From Commensalibacter papalotli (ex Servin-Garciduenas et al. 2014) (GTDB lineage Bacteria; Pseudomonadota; Alphaproteobacteria; Acetobacterales; Acetobacteraceae), in NCBI RefSeq assembly GCF_000527695.1, contig NZ_ATSX01000001.1, positions 248,001 to 312,000 on the forward strand: a DNA stretch of 64,000 nucleotides, read 5' to 3'. The notes under the pieces were generated by a model, which searched no databases, had not been told where the DNA came from, and was given only the letters and a program-made list of their open reading frames with translations. A program made the translations under genes and the position numbers. How positions within the stretch are numbered: the first letter of the stretch is position 1; each line of letters begins with the position of its first letter. Positions 37,902 to 48,628 of this stretch are shown here, one piece after another.

Positions 37902-39500
37902 TTATTCACTAGTAATTAAATTTAAGGCTTGTTTATAAAGTGCTGGTTTAAGGATTAATGTATTAGCAATAGCAAGATCAGCATCCGTTCCCAGGGCAGC
38001 GGGGCAAGCGCTACGAATAGTTTGAATGGTTTTTGCATCTAAAGGTGGACGAGCTTTACGAGAGGCGGTAACGTTATTTTTGTAAAAAGAAGTGGGAGTT
38101 TTTAAAGCATCCATTTGTTTTTTAACAAATTGTTCTCCACGACTAGTGCATATTTGTGGCATGACCCCTAATCCTTGTAACGGCCATCCCAAAGGAGCTA
38201 AGACACGACTCCACGTAACGAATAACTCACCTTCATCAGGAAGTTGGGCTATGGTTTGTACCAATCCTTTTCCTAATGTTGTACTTCCGACAACGACGGC
38301 ACGTTTATGATCAGCGAGGGCTGCTGCCATAATTTCAGCTGCACTGGCGGTATGCCCATCAACCAATATAACAATGGGTATTCCTTGAGTAAGATCACCA
38401 CCTTGTACCGCCCAAATATGATTGGCTTCTTCAAATCTCCCTTGGGTAGTTGCGGCAATACCGTTATCTAAGACTAATGCTACGCTGGTGATGGCTTGTT
38501 GTAAAACCCCTCCACGATTACCTCTTAGGTCTATGATTAGACCTTTAATCTTCATGTCTTGAGTTGCCTGATCAAGATATTGACTAATCTCTTCAGCCGT
38601 ATCAGTAGAGAAGGAAGTTACTTTGAGCATGACAATATTGTCGCTAGTAAAAGCAAAAACTGTTGCTGGTGGGACGGCTTCTCTTTTAATATGAACAGTT
38701 TTAACTCGTTTACTGCGTGCAGAGCCAACGGTTAAGGATAATGAAGAGCCTTCCTTTCCTTTTAACCATTTTACAATTGTATCTAAGGATTCCTTAGCTG
38801 TTTTTTTACCATCAACAGCATATAAACGCTGACCCAACATTAATCCACTGTCCCAAGATGGACCGTTTGGATTGATAGAAGAAATAATAAAAAAATTTCC
38901 TTGCTTTATGAGGGAAATACCAGCACTTGCATCTCCACCATCACGAGCATCTCGGTCTGTCGAAGCTGAACTGGGAGCAACGTAACGAGAATATGGATCC
39001 ATATGATCAAATAATTCATCAAAAAAAGCTTGGATAACCCCTTGCTTACCAACAGACTGAATAGCTGTTGAGTTCTGCCAAGCGTTATACCAAATATTAA
39101 TTACATTTTGTGACCAGATTTTTATATTATCTTTGTCAGTTGCGACAGGGATTGTGGCACTATAAATTAATTTTTGTACTTTATATAAATTTAACTTACC
39201 ATTTTCCTCTTTTACAGAAAATGTTGGATCAATTGCATTCAATCCATTTAAGCCCCATAGGCATAATTGTTCAATAGAGTGCTCATCTAGGGTTCTGGGC
39301 TGTAAAAATGTTAGCGCTGTGGCGATAATATTAACATAGTTGCTTTGATCAAAATCTTTTTCAGGAGGTGCAGAAGAAGCATTCGGTTGTGTTTGCTGAG
39401 CCAAAGCAACGGAAAAGCTCATCACCATTACAAAGATGATGATGAGTAACCTCTTTGATAGCCACTTATAAGCAAGCATAATTGACACAATGAACTGCAT
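37902..39500 (-). CDS. S41-family C-terminal processing peptidase
   Basis: CtpA/Prc-type periplasmic protease, 532 residues. A signal peptide ends SVALAQ. A PDZ domain lies at about 190-270 and the peptidase core follows. The catalytic dyad is Ser386 (GHTASAAEI) and Lys411 (TLGKGLVQ), with the RGNRGG substrate loop at 326-331. The start could also be the Met at residue 8 (39479); neither has a good ribosome site. It lies between topA and the OmpA-family gene on the same strand. Confidence 0.85.
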   Translation of the reverse strand: MQFIVSIMLAYKWLSKRLLIIIFVMVMSFSVALAQQTQPNASSAPPEKDFDQSNYVNIIATALTFLQPRTLDEHSIEQLCLWGLNGLNAIDPTFSVKEENGKLNLYKVQKLIYSATIPVATDKDNIKIWSQNVINIWYNAWQNSTAIQSVGKQGVIQAFFDELFDHMDPYSRYVAPSSASTDRDARDGGDASAGISLIKQGNFFIISSINPNGPSWDSGLMLGQRLYAVDGKKTAKESLDTIVKWLKGKEGSSLSLTVGSARSKRVKTVHIKREAVPPATVFAFTSDNIVMLKVTSFSTDTAEEISQYLDQATQDMKIKGLIIDLRGNRGGVLQQAITSVALVLDNGIAATTQGRFEEANHIWAVQGGDLTQGIPIVILVDGHTASAAEIMAAALADHKRAVVVGSTTLGKGLVQTIAQLPDEGELFVTWSRVLAPLGWPLQGLGVMPQICTSRGEQFVKKQMDALKTPTSFYKNNVTASRKARPPLDAKTIQTIRSACPAALGTDADLAIANTLILKPALYKQALNLITSE

Positions 39501-39712
39501 GGCAGTTTCAAAAGTTGGATGAGTTGCTTGCCTTAACAGGACTGGAATCGTCTTTCTCCGCTTAGAGTAAAATCAACAATTAAAATCTCAAAGAATAATA
39601 GGACAAATTTTGTATATAACAATAGAGCATATGCATAATAAAGATAGCTTTTATGTTACAAAATACACATATTGTTACATAAAAATTACACAATACTGTT
39701 GCGTATTTAAGT

Positions 39713-42343
39713 TTACTTTTCTTTTTTTACAGCCTTTTTCTTTGTTGCAGTTGATTTTTTTGCTACTGCAGTTTTTGTTGTTGCTTTTTTAGTCGTGGTT
39801 GTTGTTTTCTTTTTCGTTGCTTTACCTTTTGTAGCTTTTCCCTTTTCCTCCAGAATAGATACTGCTGTTTCAATGGTCAAATTCTCTCCATTATCGCCCT
39901 TGGGTAAAGGCGCAACTGTTTTTTTATGTTGCAAGTAAAAGCCAAAGCGACCTTTGCGTAATAGGATCGGTTCTTTATCTTTGGGATGAGGCCCAAGATT
40001 ATGAATTGAAGCCATTTTCTTTTCAATGACTTCTAAAGCACGTGGTAACCGAACGGTTAAAACATTATCTGTTTTATCGAGAGAGGCAAAAATACTTCCT
40101 ACTTTAACGTATGGTCCAAACGGCCCAAGGCCAGCTTGAATTGCTTCGCCAGTTGTTGGATATTCCCCTAAATTTCTTGGTAAAGACAATAATCCCATTG
40201 CTTCGTCAAAAGTAATGGCATTACCATCCATACCTTTTGGAATAGTAGCACGTTTAGGCTTTTTCTTTTTATTTTCAGGGTCAGCTTCACCACATTGAAT
40301 ATAAAGGCCCCAAGGCCCGCGCTTTATAATAATTTCTTCATTAGTTTCAGGATGCTTCCCAAGAACGCGTGAGCCTTCTTTAAGGTCCTCTTCCTCTTCA
40401 GGATTAGCCCCTTCGACGCCTAATCTACGTGTGTACTGACATTCAGGATAGTTTGTACAACCAATAAAAGCACCATAACGTCCAAGTTTTAAATTAAGCC
40501 TACCATCTTCACAGGCTGGGCACTTGCGCGGATCACTGCCATCTGTAGATTCGGCAAAAAAGTGGCTGCCTAGATCATGATCAAGTGCGTCAATAACATC
40601 AGAGATTTTAAGGTCCTTAGTTTGCTCAATAGCTTTGGAAAAATCATCCCAAAAATCTCTAAGAACTTTTTTCCAATTGACTTTGCTATCTGAAATATCG
40701 TCCAGTTTTTCCTCAAGATTAGCCGTAAAATCTATATCGACATAGCGTTTAAAGAAAGAGGTCAAAAAGGCGGTTACCAAACGCCCTCTGTCTTGAGGAG
40801 TAAAGTAACGATTTTCTAGGGTTACATACTCTCTATCACGTAATACACCTAATATGGATGCATAAGTAGAGGGGCGACCAATCCCTAACTCTTCCATCTT
40901 TTTAACCAAAGAAGCCTCACCATAACGTGGTGGGGGTTGGGTAAAATGTTGTTCTGGAGTAATTGTTTTCGTCGTAACACCTTCTGCTTCTTTCATAGCA
41001 GGCAGCATAGTAGAGCTATCTTGTTTAGAAGGATCTTTTTCTTGATCCTCGGTAATATCTTTATAAAGCTTTAAGAAACCGTCAAAGGCAATCATTGACC
41101 CATTGGCTCTGAACAAATGTTCTTTATTTGAATTGGCAAGTGTTACAGCCACTTGATCCAATTCAGCTGATTGCATTTGACTGGCAACCGCGCGTTTCCA
41201 TATAAGCTCGTAAAGCTTTTTTTGATCAGGTGTTAAATAAGAAGCTACTTGATTGGGTGTATAGCTTATATTGGTTGGGCGAATAGCCTCATGTGCTTCT
41301 TGGGCATTTTTAGCTTTGCTGGTGTAATGACGAGGTTTGGAAGGGAGATATTTATCTCCGAATTCAGATTCTATATGCTGGCGAATAGCTTGAATGGCTT
41401 CACCTGCCATTTGCACGCCATCTGTTCTCATATAGGTAATTAAACCGACTGTTTCTCCACCTAGGTCAATGCCTTCATAAAGTTGTTGCGCTGTACGCAT
41501 GGTATTTTGCGCACTCATATGAAGTTTACGAGAAGCATCTTGTTGTAAAGTTGAGGTGGTAAATGGAGGAGCTGGATTCCGTTTGGTTTTTTTTCTTTCA
41601 ACAGCATTAACAGCAAACTGTTCTTGTTGTAATATTTGAATAGCTTGTTGAGCTAGGTTTTCATTATTTAGATCAAATTGTTCAAGTTTTTTTCCTTGAA
41701 ACTGTGTGAGCTTTGCCGTGAATGGTGCATTAGCTGGGGTTAAGAATGTACCACTTATGGTCCAATATTCTTTTGACTTAAAGATTTCAATTTCGGCTTC
41801 ACGTTCACAGATTAAACGTAATGCAACGGATTGTACGCGTCCAGCACTACGAGAACCAGGAAGCTTTCTCCATAAAATAGGGGAAAGGGTAAAGCCAACT
41901 AGATAATCCAATGCACGTCGAGCAAGATAAGCCTCGATAAGAGGTTGATCCAGTTCACGTGGATGTTGCATTGCGTATTGAACGGCTTGTTTGGTAATTT
42001 CGTTAAAAGTTACGCGTTCAACATTAATATTCTTTAATAGCTTTTTATCTTCTAACATGGCACGAACATGCCAAGAAATTGCCTCTCCCTCGCGGTCAGG
42101 GTCAGTTGCTAGATAAAGGTTTTTTGCCCCTTTAAGGGCTTGTGAAATTGCTTTGATTTGTTTGGCACCACGTTCATCCGCAGCCCAATCCATAGCAAAA
42201 TCTTCGTCAGGTCGTACACTTCCATCCTTTGGTGGCAGGTCGCGCACATGACCAAAGGAAGCAAGAACAGTATATTGATTGCCAAGATATTTGTTAATTG
42301 TTTTAGCCTTGGCAGGTGATTCTACTATGATGACGTCTGTCAT
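39713..42343 (-). CDS. topA: DNA topoisomerase I
   Basis: Type IA topoisomerase, 876 residues. The TOPRIM motif VIIVESPAKAKTI and DPDREGEAI are visible, and the nucleophile is Tyr304 (GLITYMRTDG). A zinc-type CPACEDGRL ... CTNYPEC module and further C-terminal repeats follow. The last 45 or so residues are almost entirely Lys, Thr and Ala, a basic tail that probably contacts DNA. GGAG lies 5 bases before the ATG. dprA ends 166 bases upstream, a neighbourhood common in alphaproteobacteria. Confidence 0.96.
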   Translation of the reverse strand: MTDVIIVESPAKAKTINKYLGNQYTVLASFGHVRDLPPKDGSVRPDEDFAMDWAADERGAKQIKAISQALKGAKNLYLATDPDREGEAISWHVRAMLEDKKLLKNINVERVTFNEITKQAVQYAMQHPRELDQPLIEAYLARRALDYLVGFTLSPILWRKLPGSRSAGRVQSVALRLICEREAEIEIFKSKEYWTISGTFLTPANAPFTAKLTQFQGKKLEQFDLNNENLAQQAIQILQQEQFAVNAVERKKTKRNPAPPFTTSTLQQDASRKLHMSAQNTMRTAQQLYEGIDLGGETVGLITYMRTDGVQMAGEAIQAIRQHIESEFGDKYLPSKPRHYTSKAKNAQEAHEAIRPTNISYTPNQVASYLTPDQKKLYELIWKRAVASQMQSAELDQVAVTLANSNKEHLFRANGSMIAFDGFLKLYKDITEDQEKDPSKQDSSTMLPAMKEAEGVTTKTITPEQHFTQPPPRYGEASLVKKMEELGIGRPSTYASILGVLRDREYVTLENRYFTPQDRGRLVTAFLTSFFKRYVDIDFTANLEEKLDDISDSKVNWKKVLRDFWDDFSKAIEQTKDLKISDVIDALDHDLGSHFFAESTDGSDPRKCPACEDGRLNLKLGRYGAFIGCTNYPECQYTRRLGVEGANPEEEEDLKEGSRVLGKHPETNEEIIIKRGPWGLYIQCGEADPENKKKKPKRATIPKGMDGNAITFDEAMGLLSLPRNLGEYPTTGEAIQAGLGPFGPYVKVGSIFASLDKTDNVLTVRLPRALEVIEKKMASIHNLGPHPKDKEPILLRKGRFGFYLQHKKTVAPLPKGDNGENLTIETAVSILEEKGKATKGKATKKKTTTTTKKATTKTAVAKKSTATKKKAVKKEK

Positions 42344-42509
42344 TGGTTCTCCAGACGAGGATTAAGTGTAAAGTAAAGTCAAAAAATACAAAGAACAAGA
42401 TAGTATCGTTTCTTTACAAAGAAGCAAATATTATTTTGTTGCTTGTTCATAGTCTGCGCTTATATATTTGTAAAGGTCAGAGGAAAAATTTATAAATTAT
42501 TTAATAATC

Positions 42510-43661
42510 CTAAGGGGCTAGGATATATCCGTTGTGCTGAAAAATAATTTTATTGTTGATTTCAAGTAAAGCAATAACGCTGAGTGTTTCAGTAGCAGAA
42601 TAAGAAATATTACGAATAATTAAATCTATAGGGGTAGGCGTTGTTGATAATAGAGCAATAATTTCTGCCTCTATAGAGTTGTCAACTGTATCTTGCTTAT
42701 TCGTAGGTGTAACTATATCAGGACAGTCTTTTGGGGCGTTATCAGTGAATAAATCTTTTGTTAAATTAAATTTAGATTTTGTGCATATAGGGGATAGTTC
42801 TGGTAAGATATCTAGGGCATTTTCCGTTAGTACTGCCCCCATACGTAAAAGATTATTACTGCCCTTACAACGAGGATCCAGTGGAGAGCCAGGGACTGCA
42901 AATATTGGCTTATTATAATTTAAAGCAAGCTTGCTGGTAATAAGACTGCCAGAGTTAAGTGCGGCTTCTATAACGACACATCCATAACATAATCCAGCAA
43001 TTAGTTTATTTCGTCGAGGGAAATGTGCTGCCTGAGGCATTGTACCTAGAGGGAACTCAGAAACAAGAACTCCTTTTTCAGCAATTGCTTGTTGTAGTTT
43101 TTGATGCTCTGTTGGGTAAACAATATCTACCCCACAAGCAATGGCAGCAATCGTAAAACCAGTATATAAAGCCCCTTTGTGAGCTGCCTGATCAATCCCT
43201 CGGGCTAAACCAGAGGTGATTCCAATTGAGTGTGACGATAAATCAGCAGCTAAGCTTTCAGCAATTTTTATACCATGCATGGATGCATTTCTTGCTCCAA
43301 CAATAGCAATATTTCGTTGATGTAGAAAATCACGATTGCCTAAAACTGTAAGGACAGGAGGGGCATCATCAAGTTGTGTTAATAATTCTGGATAATCTTT
43401 GAAGCCATAGATTAGAAATTGCCCTTGCAGTTCAAAGGTTTTTTCAATCTCCTCTATAATAGAAGCAAGAGGAGGAGGAGAAAAATAAGCTTTTATTTTT
43501 TTATTTTTAATTATAGAGGGCAGAGCTTCTATGGCTGCTTCTGGAGAATGATATTTATTTAAAAGTTGATGGAATCTGACTGCTCCAACACCGTCTGTTC
43601 TGGCTAGTCTTAAATATGCTGCTAGCTTATGAATTGACAAATTGTTGGAGGTTTTATCCAT
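42510..43661 (-). CDS. dprA: DNA-processing protein DprA
   Basis: Loads RecA onto incoming single-stranded DNA during natural transformation. The Rossmann-like DprA domain shows GARNASMHG, GITSGLARGID, ACGVDIVYP, SEFPLG and FPRRNKLIAGL in order, followed by a C-terminal winged-helix domain (residues 320-383). Length is 383. The ATG overlaps the plsY stop as TAATG. comEC also lies in the window, so a transformation route is plausible, but no pilus genes are seen here. Confidence 0.94.
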   Translation of the reverse strand: MDKTSNNLSIHKLAAYLRLARTDGVGAVRFHQLLNKYHSPEAAIEALPSIIKNKKIKAYFSPPPLASIIEEIEKTFELQGQFLIYGFKDYPELLTQLDDAPPVLTVLGNRDFLHQRNIAIVGARNASMHGIKIAESLAADLSSHSIGITSGLARGIDQAAHKGALYTGFTIAAIACGVDIVYPTEHQKLQQAIAEKGVLVSEFPLGTMPQAAHFPRRNKLIAGLCYGCVVIEAALNSGSLITSKLALNYNKPIFAVPGSPLDPRCKGSNNLLRMGAVLTENALDILPELSPICTKSKFNLTKDLFTDNAPKDCPDIVTPTNKQDTVDNSIEAEIIALLSTTPTPIDLIIRNISYSATETLSVIALLEINNKIIFQHNGYILAP

Positions 43662-44323
43662 TAGGTAGGGTCGGATAATGTAGATTGCTCTTTTTTATCC
43701 CCAATACGTGGTTCTGTTCCTTCTGCTAAACGATAAATATTTGCTTTATGTCTCCAAATAACAAGCAAACTGACAACCAAAGCTGGGAATAATAAAGGTT
43801 CTTTTAGATTAAAATGATATTCGATAATCACCACCAAAGGCCATGCAATAAATGCAGATAAAGCCCCAACAGAAGAGATCTTGGAAAATTTTGCTCCTAG
43901 AAGCCAAATAATACAACATAACACGCCTGAAATAGGGGTTAAAGCAAGGGCAACGCCTAATCCGGTAGCAACACCTTTCCCACCCTTGAAACCCAGCCAT
44001 ACAGGAAAACAATGTCCCAGAACTACAAAAATAGCCGCTAAAGAAATGGCTGGGGTCAAGTTTACTAGACCAAAAATATAACCACAAGAAACAGCAAAAG
44101 ATCCTTTGCCCATGTCACAAAGTAATGTCAGTGCAGCAAGCTTTCTGTTGCCAGTTCGCAGGACATTGGTTGCACCAATATTGCCAGAGCCGATTTTACG
44201 GATATCACCTTCACCCCCGAGCTGACTAATTAACATTCCAAAAGGAATACTGCCAATCATATAGGCAATCAGTGCAATGCCAGCCATTAATGGCATGGCA
44301 GAGAAGGGAATATGCCACATCAT
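43661..44323 (-). CDS. plsY: Glycerol-3-phosphate acyltransferase PlsY
   Basis: Membrane enzyme using acyl-phosphate to make lysophosphatidic acid. The motifs SGNIGATNVLR, GDMGKG-like CDMGKGSFAV and FKGGKGVATGLGV are visible among five or more hydrophobic segments. I chose the ATG at 44323 because it overlaps the pyrC stop by four bases (ATGA) and begins a plausible N-terminal helix; an earlier ATG at 44365 lies within pyrC. Length about 220 residues. Confidence 0.92.
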   Translation of the reverse strand: MMWHIPFSAMPLMAGIALIAYMIGSIPFGMLISQLGGEGDIRKIGSGNIGATNVLRTGNRKLAALTLLCDMGKGSFAVSCGYIFGLVNLTPAISLAAIFVVLGHCFPVWLGFKGGKGVATGLGVALALTPISGVLCCIIWLLGAKFSKISSVGALSAFIAWPLVVIIEYHFNLKEPLLFPALVVSLLVIWRHKANIYRLAEGTEPRIGDKKEQSTLSDPT

Positions 44324-45615
44324 GATGCATTTTGCCTTGTATAAACACGGCGACCAGATTTCCATGTACCTAAAACAACACCAGGTAACTCACGATTATC
44401 AAAAGGTGTATTTTGCGCGCGCCCTGGTAATTTACCTGCTTCGACCAACCATGTTTGGTCTGGATCAAAAAGGCAGAGATCTGCTTCAGCACCTAGGCTC
44501 AATGTGCCAAAAGGTTGCCCTAATAATTCTGCAGGACGATGGGTTAATAATGAAAGCGCACTGAGTAAAGACAGATTACTTTCCTTCATACGTAACAGGG
44601 TTACACTTAATAAGGTTACTAATCCCGTGCCCCCAGCGGCGGCTTCAGCAAAAGGTAATCGTTTGTCATCTACATCTCGAGGTAAATGATCTGAAGCAAT
44701 AGCATCAATAGTACCATCACCCAGAGCTTGACAAACGGCTTGGCGATCCTCTTCTGATCTTAACGGTGGGGATAGTTTTGCGTATGTGCGGAAATCACCA
44801 ATGGCCTCTTCATTAAGGTCAAAATAAACTGGGGCTGTATCACAGCTGACAGGTAATCCTTTAGTTTTGGCTTGTCGAATGAGAGCTAACCCTTCAGCAG
44901 TAGAAATATGCCCGAAATGTAATCGACAACCTGTTAATTCAGCAAGTCGTAAATCTCTTGCAATCATAATCGCTTCGGCAGCTGCTGGAATAGAAGGAAG
45001 GCCAAGTTTAGTGGCCAATTCACCTCTGGTAGCACTACCACTTTTGGCAAGTGAAGGGTCTTCTGGATGTTGCACAATTAAACAGTTATATCCACGTGCA
45101 TAAGACATGGTAAGCATCATTAAGCGTGTATTTTCCAAGGCCTTGTTGCCGTCAGTAAAAGCAATCGCTCCAGCTTCGTGCAAAAGGCCTATTTCAGCCA
45201 TTTCTTTGCCTTCACAGCCAACACTGAGAGCACCATAAGGCAAAATCGTTACAGATCGTGTTTCTTCACCTTTTGCCTTGAGTAATGAAACCAAAGCTGG
45301 GTTATCAATGGCGGGTTTACTATTAGGCAAGATCGCCATAGTAGTAATCCCACCAGCCGCACTGGCCTCTGCTGCGGTGGCAATGGTTTCGCGGTATTCA
45401 TAACCAGGTTCACCAACCGTAACCCGCATGTCCACTAAACCTGGGCATAAAACTGCACCTTGACCGTCGATGGTTTCACAGTCTTCAGGTGTTTTTTCTG
45501 CTTCAGGTAAGTCAATAGCAGCAATTTTCCCGCCTTTGACAAGTAATCGCCCAAGTTTATCCAAGCCAGATTTTGGATCAATTAAACGCACATTGGTAAA
45601 GAGCAAAGGTTTCAT
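44320..45615 (-). CDS. pyrC: Dihydroorotase-family protein PyrC, lacking the HxH metal motif
   Basis: 431-residue amidohydrolase fold protein encoded directly after pyrB. Class I dihydroorotases have a D-x-HxH motif after the PG-(F/L)-(I/V) segment; here the same place (residues 62-66) reads DMRVT, so both metal-binding His are gone. His183, His236, Asp154 and Asp309 are retained in LQHPEDP-like VQHPEDP, LHFGHIS and ASDHLPRD. Similar proteins paired with PyrB in other proteobacteria (PyrC') are non-catalytic partners that stabilise the transcarbamylase. Whether this copy is active is uncertain. It overlaps pyrB and plsY by four bases each. Confidence 0.88.
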   Translation of the reverse strand: MKPLLFTNVRLIDPKSGLDKLGRLLVKGGKIAAIDLPEAEKTPEDCETIDGQGAVLCPGLVDMRVTVGEPGYEYRETIATAAEASAAGGITTMAILPNSKPAIDNPALVSLLKAKGEETRSVTILPYGALSVGCEGKEMAEIGLLHEAGAIAFTDGNKALENTRLMMLTMSYARGYNCLIVQHPEDPSLAKSGSATRGELATKLGLPSIPAAAEAIMIARDLRLAELTGCRLHFGHISTAEGLALIRQAKTKGLPVSCDTAPVYFDLNEEAIGDFRTYAKLSPPLRSEEDRQAVCQALGDGTIDAIASDHLPRDVDDKRLPFAEAAAGGTGLVTLLSVTLLRMKESNLSLLSALSLLTHRPAELLGQPFGTLSLGAEADLCLFDPDQTWLVEAGKLPGRAQNTPFDNRELPGVVLGTWKSGRRVYTRQNAS

Positions 45616-46547
45616 GGTTGTGCCTTTATCTGAGAGAATTTTTCAAGAACGGCCATACGTACAGCAACACCCATTTCAACTTGTTCTTGAATGACGCTTT
45701 GAACAGGATCGTCGGCGACATTACTATCGATTTCTACGCCACGATTTAAAGGGCCTGGATGCATCACTAATGCTCCAGGTTTTGCAAGATTCAAGCGGCG
45801 ACGATCTAAACCAAAGAAACGGAAATATTCTCGGCTGCTGGGGACAAGACCTGCTTGCATACGCTCTTTTTGCATACGCAGCATCATAATAACATCAACG
45901 TCTTTGATACCTTCATCCATAGAATAATAAGGTGTTGCCCCCATTTTGGCGATCGTTAATGGTAATAGAGTAGGCGGTCCAATGACACGTACATGACAGC
46001 CCATTGTCTTTAAAAGTAAAATATTAGAGCGCGCAACACGGCTATGTAAGATATCGCCACAGATAGCGATGGTTAATCCTGATAATTTACCGTAATGACG
46101 ACGAATGGTCAGTGCATCTAGCAAAGCTTGTGTTGGATGTTCATGCATGCCATCACCCGCATTAATAACACTGGCATCGACTTTTTGAGCAAGTAATGCA
46201 GGCGCACCAGAATGTGCATGTCGAATGACGAGCAAGTCTGCTCTCATAGCATTCAGGGTATAAGCCGTGTCTAAAAGCGTTTCCCCCTTGCTGACAGAAG
46301 AGGTTGAAACAGACATATTGATAACATCTGCTCCTAATCGTTTGCCTGCCAATTCAAAGGACGTTCTGGTTCTGGTACTGTTTTCAAAAAAAAGCGTAAT
46401 TAAAGTGCGTTCTCTAAGTAAAGTTCTTGGGGTTTTACGAGATCGGTTTAATAACGCATAATTATCTGCACGGTCTAATAAAGATTCTATATGATGAGGG
46501 GATAAGCCTTCTATTCCCAGGAAATGCTGTCCAAAGGGATTATCCAT
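45612..46547 (-). CDS. pyrB: Aspartate carbamoyltransferase catalytic subunit
   Basis: Committed step of pyrimidine synthesis, 311 residues. The carbamoyl-phosphate motif [10 protein letters not shown], the [14 protein letters not shown] block and [10 protein letters not shown] are visible. No pyrI is adjacent; pairing with a PyrC-type protein is the class A/B organisation. The start overlaps the gltX stop by 8 bases, unusual for genes of unrelated pathways and indicating coupled translation. Confidence 0.95.
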   Translation of the reverse strand: MDNPFGQHFLGIEGLSPHHIESLLDRADNYALLNRSRKTPRTLLRERTLITLFFENSTRTRTSFELAGKRLGADVINMSVSTSSVSKGETLLDTAYTLNAMRADLLVIRHAHSGAPALLAQKVDASVINAGDGMHEHPTQALLDALTIRRHYGKLSGLTIAICGDILHSRVARSNILLLKTMGCHVRVIGPPTLLPLTIAKMGATPYYSMDEGIKDVDVIMMLRMQKERMQAGLVPSSREYFRFFGLDRRRLNLAKPGALVMHPGPLNRGVEIDSNVADDPVQSVIQEQVEMGVAVRMAVLEKFSQIKAQP

Positions 46548-47943
46548 TGGTAACGGCTCCTAATCTAGCCAGAACTTCCTCTTTACCCAAAGCTAATAAC
46601 GTATCATCAATTCCAGGGGACATCGTGCTGCCTGTAACAGCTGCGCGCAAAGGCTGGGCAACTTTTCCCAGTTTTAGTCCTTCTGCCTCTGCAAATTGAT
46701 GAAGAGTATGGTTAATGCCTTCTTTGGTAAAAGGGGTTAATGTGGCAAGTTGTGATGCAAGTTTGCTTAACATACCACAATTTTCTTCGTTGAGTAGCTT
46801 TTGTGCTTTGTCTGTAAAATTTAAAGGGACTTGCGTGCAAAGGAACGCTGCATTTTCAGCAAGCTCTATCAAGTTTTTTGCCCGTTCTTTAAGCCCACTC
46901 ATCAAGAATGAAATACGCTCTTGATGTTCCTGATCAAGCACATATCCTTCATGTTTAGACAATCGTTCGATGACATCTTGAGTAAGGCGAGAATCATCGG
47001 CTTGGCGCAACCAATAGCCATTTACATGGGATAGTTTAGCATAATCCATACGTGAAGGGGAACGTCCGACTCCATCTAGATCAAAAAGATTGATTTGTTC
47101 TTCGCGACTTAGGATTTCATCATCCCCATGTCCCCATCCTAAGCGTAATAAATAATTACATAAAGCTTCTGGTAAATAACCCTCTTCGCGAAACTCTACA
47201 ACCGAGCTGGCACCATGACGTTTGGATAATTTAGCCCCATCGGGACCATGGATTAAAGGAAGATGCGCAAATTGGGGGATATCCCATTCCATGGCGCGAT
47301 AAATCATTAGTTGTCTGAAGCTATTGGTTAGATGGTCATCTCCACGAATAACATGGGTAATTTCCATATCATGGTCATCACAAACAACTGCGTGTTGATA
47401 GGTCGGTGTGCCATCAGCGCGCAAGATAATCATGTCGTCAAGTTCGATATTAGCAACGGTAACCTCGCCTTGAACCAAATCATTAATAACTGTTTTTCCT
47501 TCGCGAGGGGCTTTGATTCGTACAGTGTAAGGCGCATCTGTGGGTGCTTCTGAAGGATCACGATCACGCCAATAGCCATTATAACGTGGCGGTTTCCCCT
47601 CGGCTTGTGCTTTGGCACGCATATCGGCAAGTTCTTCTTGGGTACAGAAACATTTATATGCCTTACCTGTTTTTAGTAAATGCAGCGCCACCTCTTGATG
47701 ACGTTCAATACGGGTTGATTGATAAACAGGTTCATTATCAGGAGTTAATCCCATCCATGACAGACCATCAAAAATGACATCAACGGCTTTTTGAGTAGAG
47801 CGCTCTTTGTCTGTATCTTCGATACGAAGTAAAAATTGACCATTATGATGTTTGGCATAAAGATAATTAAAAAGTGCAGCTCTTGCATTCCCGATATGGA
47901 GTAATCCTGTTGGACTTGGGGCAAAACGTGTACGAACTGTCAT
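46540..47943 (-). CDS. gltX: Glutamyl-tRNA synthetase
   Basis: 467-residue class I synthetase. The HIGH-type motif is [18 protein letters not shown]-like sequence at residues 9-26, and the KMSKS-type loop is KLSKRHGA. The C-terminal anticodon-binding region includes [17 protein letters not shown], typical of bacterial GluRS. It heads the overlapping gltX-pyrB-pyrC-plsY-dprA run. A second GltX copy, common in acetic acid bacteria, would lie elsewhere. Confidence 0.94.
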   Translation of the reverse strand: MTVRTRFAPSPTGLLHIGNARAALFNYLYAKHHNGQFLLRIEDTDKERSTQKAVDVIFDGLSWMGLTPDNEPVYQSTRIERHQEVALHLLKTGKAYKCFCTQEELADMRAKAQAEGKPPRYNGYWRDRDPSEAPTDAPYTVRIKAPREGKTVINDLVQGEVTVANIELDDMIILRADGTPTYQHAVVCDDHDMEITHVIRGDDHLTNSFRQLMIYRAMEWDIPQFAHLPLIHGPDGAKLSKRHGASSVVEFREEGYLPEALCNYLLRLGWGHGDDEILSREEQINLFDLDGVGRSPSRMDYAKLSHVNGYWLRQADDSRLTQDVIERLSKHEGYVLDQEHQERISFLMSGLKERAKNLIELAENAAFLCTQVPLNFTDKAQKLLNEENCGMLSKLASQLATLTPFTKEGINHTLHQFAEAEGLKLGKVAQPLRAAVTGSTMSPGIDDTLLALGKEEVLARLGAVTNG

Positions 47944-48107
47944 AAGCGTCTTTCATAGTGCGCAAAGTTAAAATATATTTTCTATAAACGGTCATACTAT
48001 AATTATTTATACGATATATGTGAAGTCTAGTTTCATATTTGTTAATATATTTATTTGTTGTTTAAATAATATGAATGTTTAATGACGTGCTAAATTCAAA
48101 ACTGTTA

Positions 48108-48560
48108 TTATTTAAAATTGAAGTCATTAGGATGGTTATCAAGACTGCCAGTCAATGCTGCGAATAGAATGGTTTTCCCATCAATAGATAGGTTATCTGG
48201 AACACTCAACCATTTCAATTTTTCACTTCCATCTTTCTCATTCATTGATGAGAAAACCCCAGCTATTTTTTTTGTTGTAGGTTCATAAATAAATGCAACT
48301 TTTTGTGAATTACAATCATGGGGTTTACATGAAGTCATTACTAAATATTGATTACCTTTGATTTTAACTTTTTGAGTTGGAGAATCTGTTCCTGCTTGGG
48401 TTATCCATTTTGGTAAATGTTGATCTGCAACAATCTTCTCTAACGCTTTCTTTGTGTTCTGATTAGTTGCTAGTTTATTAATAGTAACTTCATCTTGTGC
48501 ATAGGCGTGTGTAGATAAGCCAAAAGTTGTTAACAAGAATACTGCAAGTATTTTTTTCAT
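48108..48560 (-). CDS. ivy: Ivy-family C-type lysozyme inhibitor
   Basis: 150-residue periplasmic protein. The signal peptide ends at THAYA. The key inhibitory loop CKPHDC is at residues 78-83, with the two Cys forming the disulfide that presents the loop to the lysozyme active site; flanking SYLVMTS-like QYLVMTS and VAFIYEP complete the Ivy pattern. I chose the ATG at 48560 (AGGA 9 bases upstream) rather than the TTG one codon earlier. It protects the wall against host or competitor lysozyme. Confidence 0.85.
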   Translation of the reverse strand: MKKILAVFLLTTFGLSTHAYAQDEVTINKLATNQNTKKALEKIVADQHLPKWITQAGTDSPTQKVKIKGNQYLVMTSCKPHDCNSQKVAFIYEPTTKKIAGVFSSMNEKDGSEKLKWLSVPDNLSIDGKTILFAALTGSLDNHPNDFNFK

Positions 48561-48586
48561 CAAATAAATTCCTATATCTATAAATA

Positions 48587-48615
48587 ATTATAAAGTTAAC
48601 TTTAATTAATTTTAA
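48587..48615 (-). promoter_or_regulatory. Candidate promoter of ivy
   Basis: Minus-strand TTAAAA and a perfect TATAAT separated by 17 bases, 27 bases before the ivy ATG. The inverted-repeat element at 48629-48748 begins 13 bases upstream of the -35 box. Confidence 0.45.
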
Positions 48616-48628
48616 CACCAACGCCTTT

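Noticed and set aside
39713-39860. Lys/Thr/Ala-rich low-complexity end of topA as a possible separate repeat element
   Set aside because: It is in frame with topA and basic C-terminal tails are normal in many bacterial topoisomerase I proteins.
44277-44564. 95-codon plus-strand frame over the pyrC-plsY junction
   Set aside because: Antisense shadow of two overlapping, clearly coding genes.
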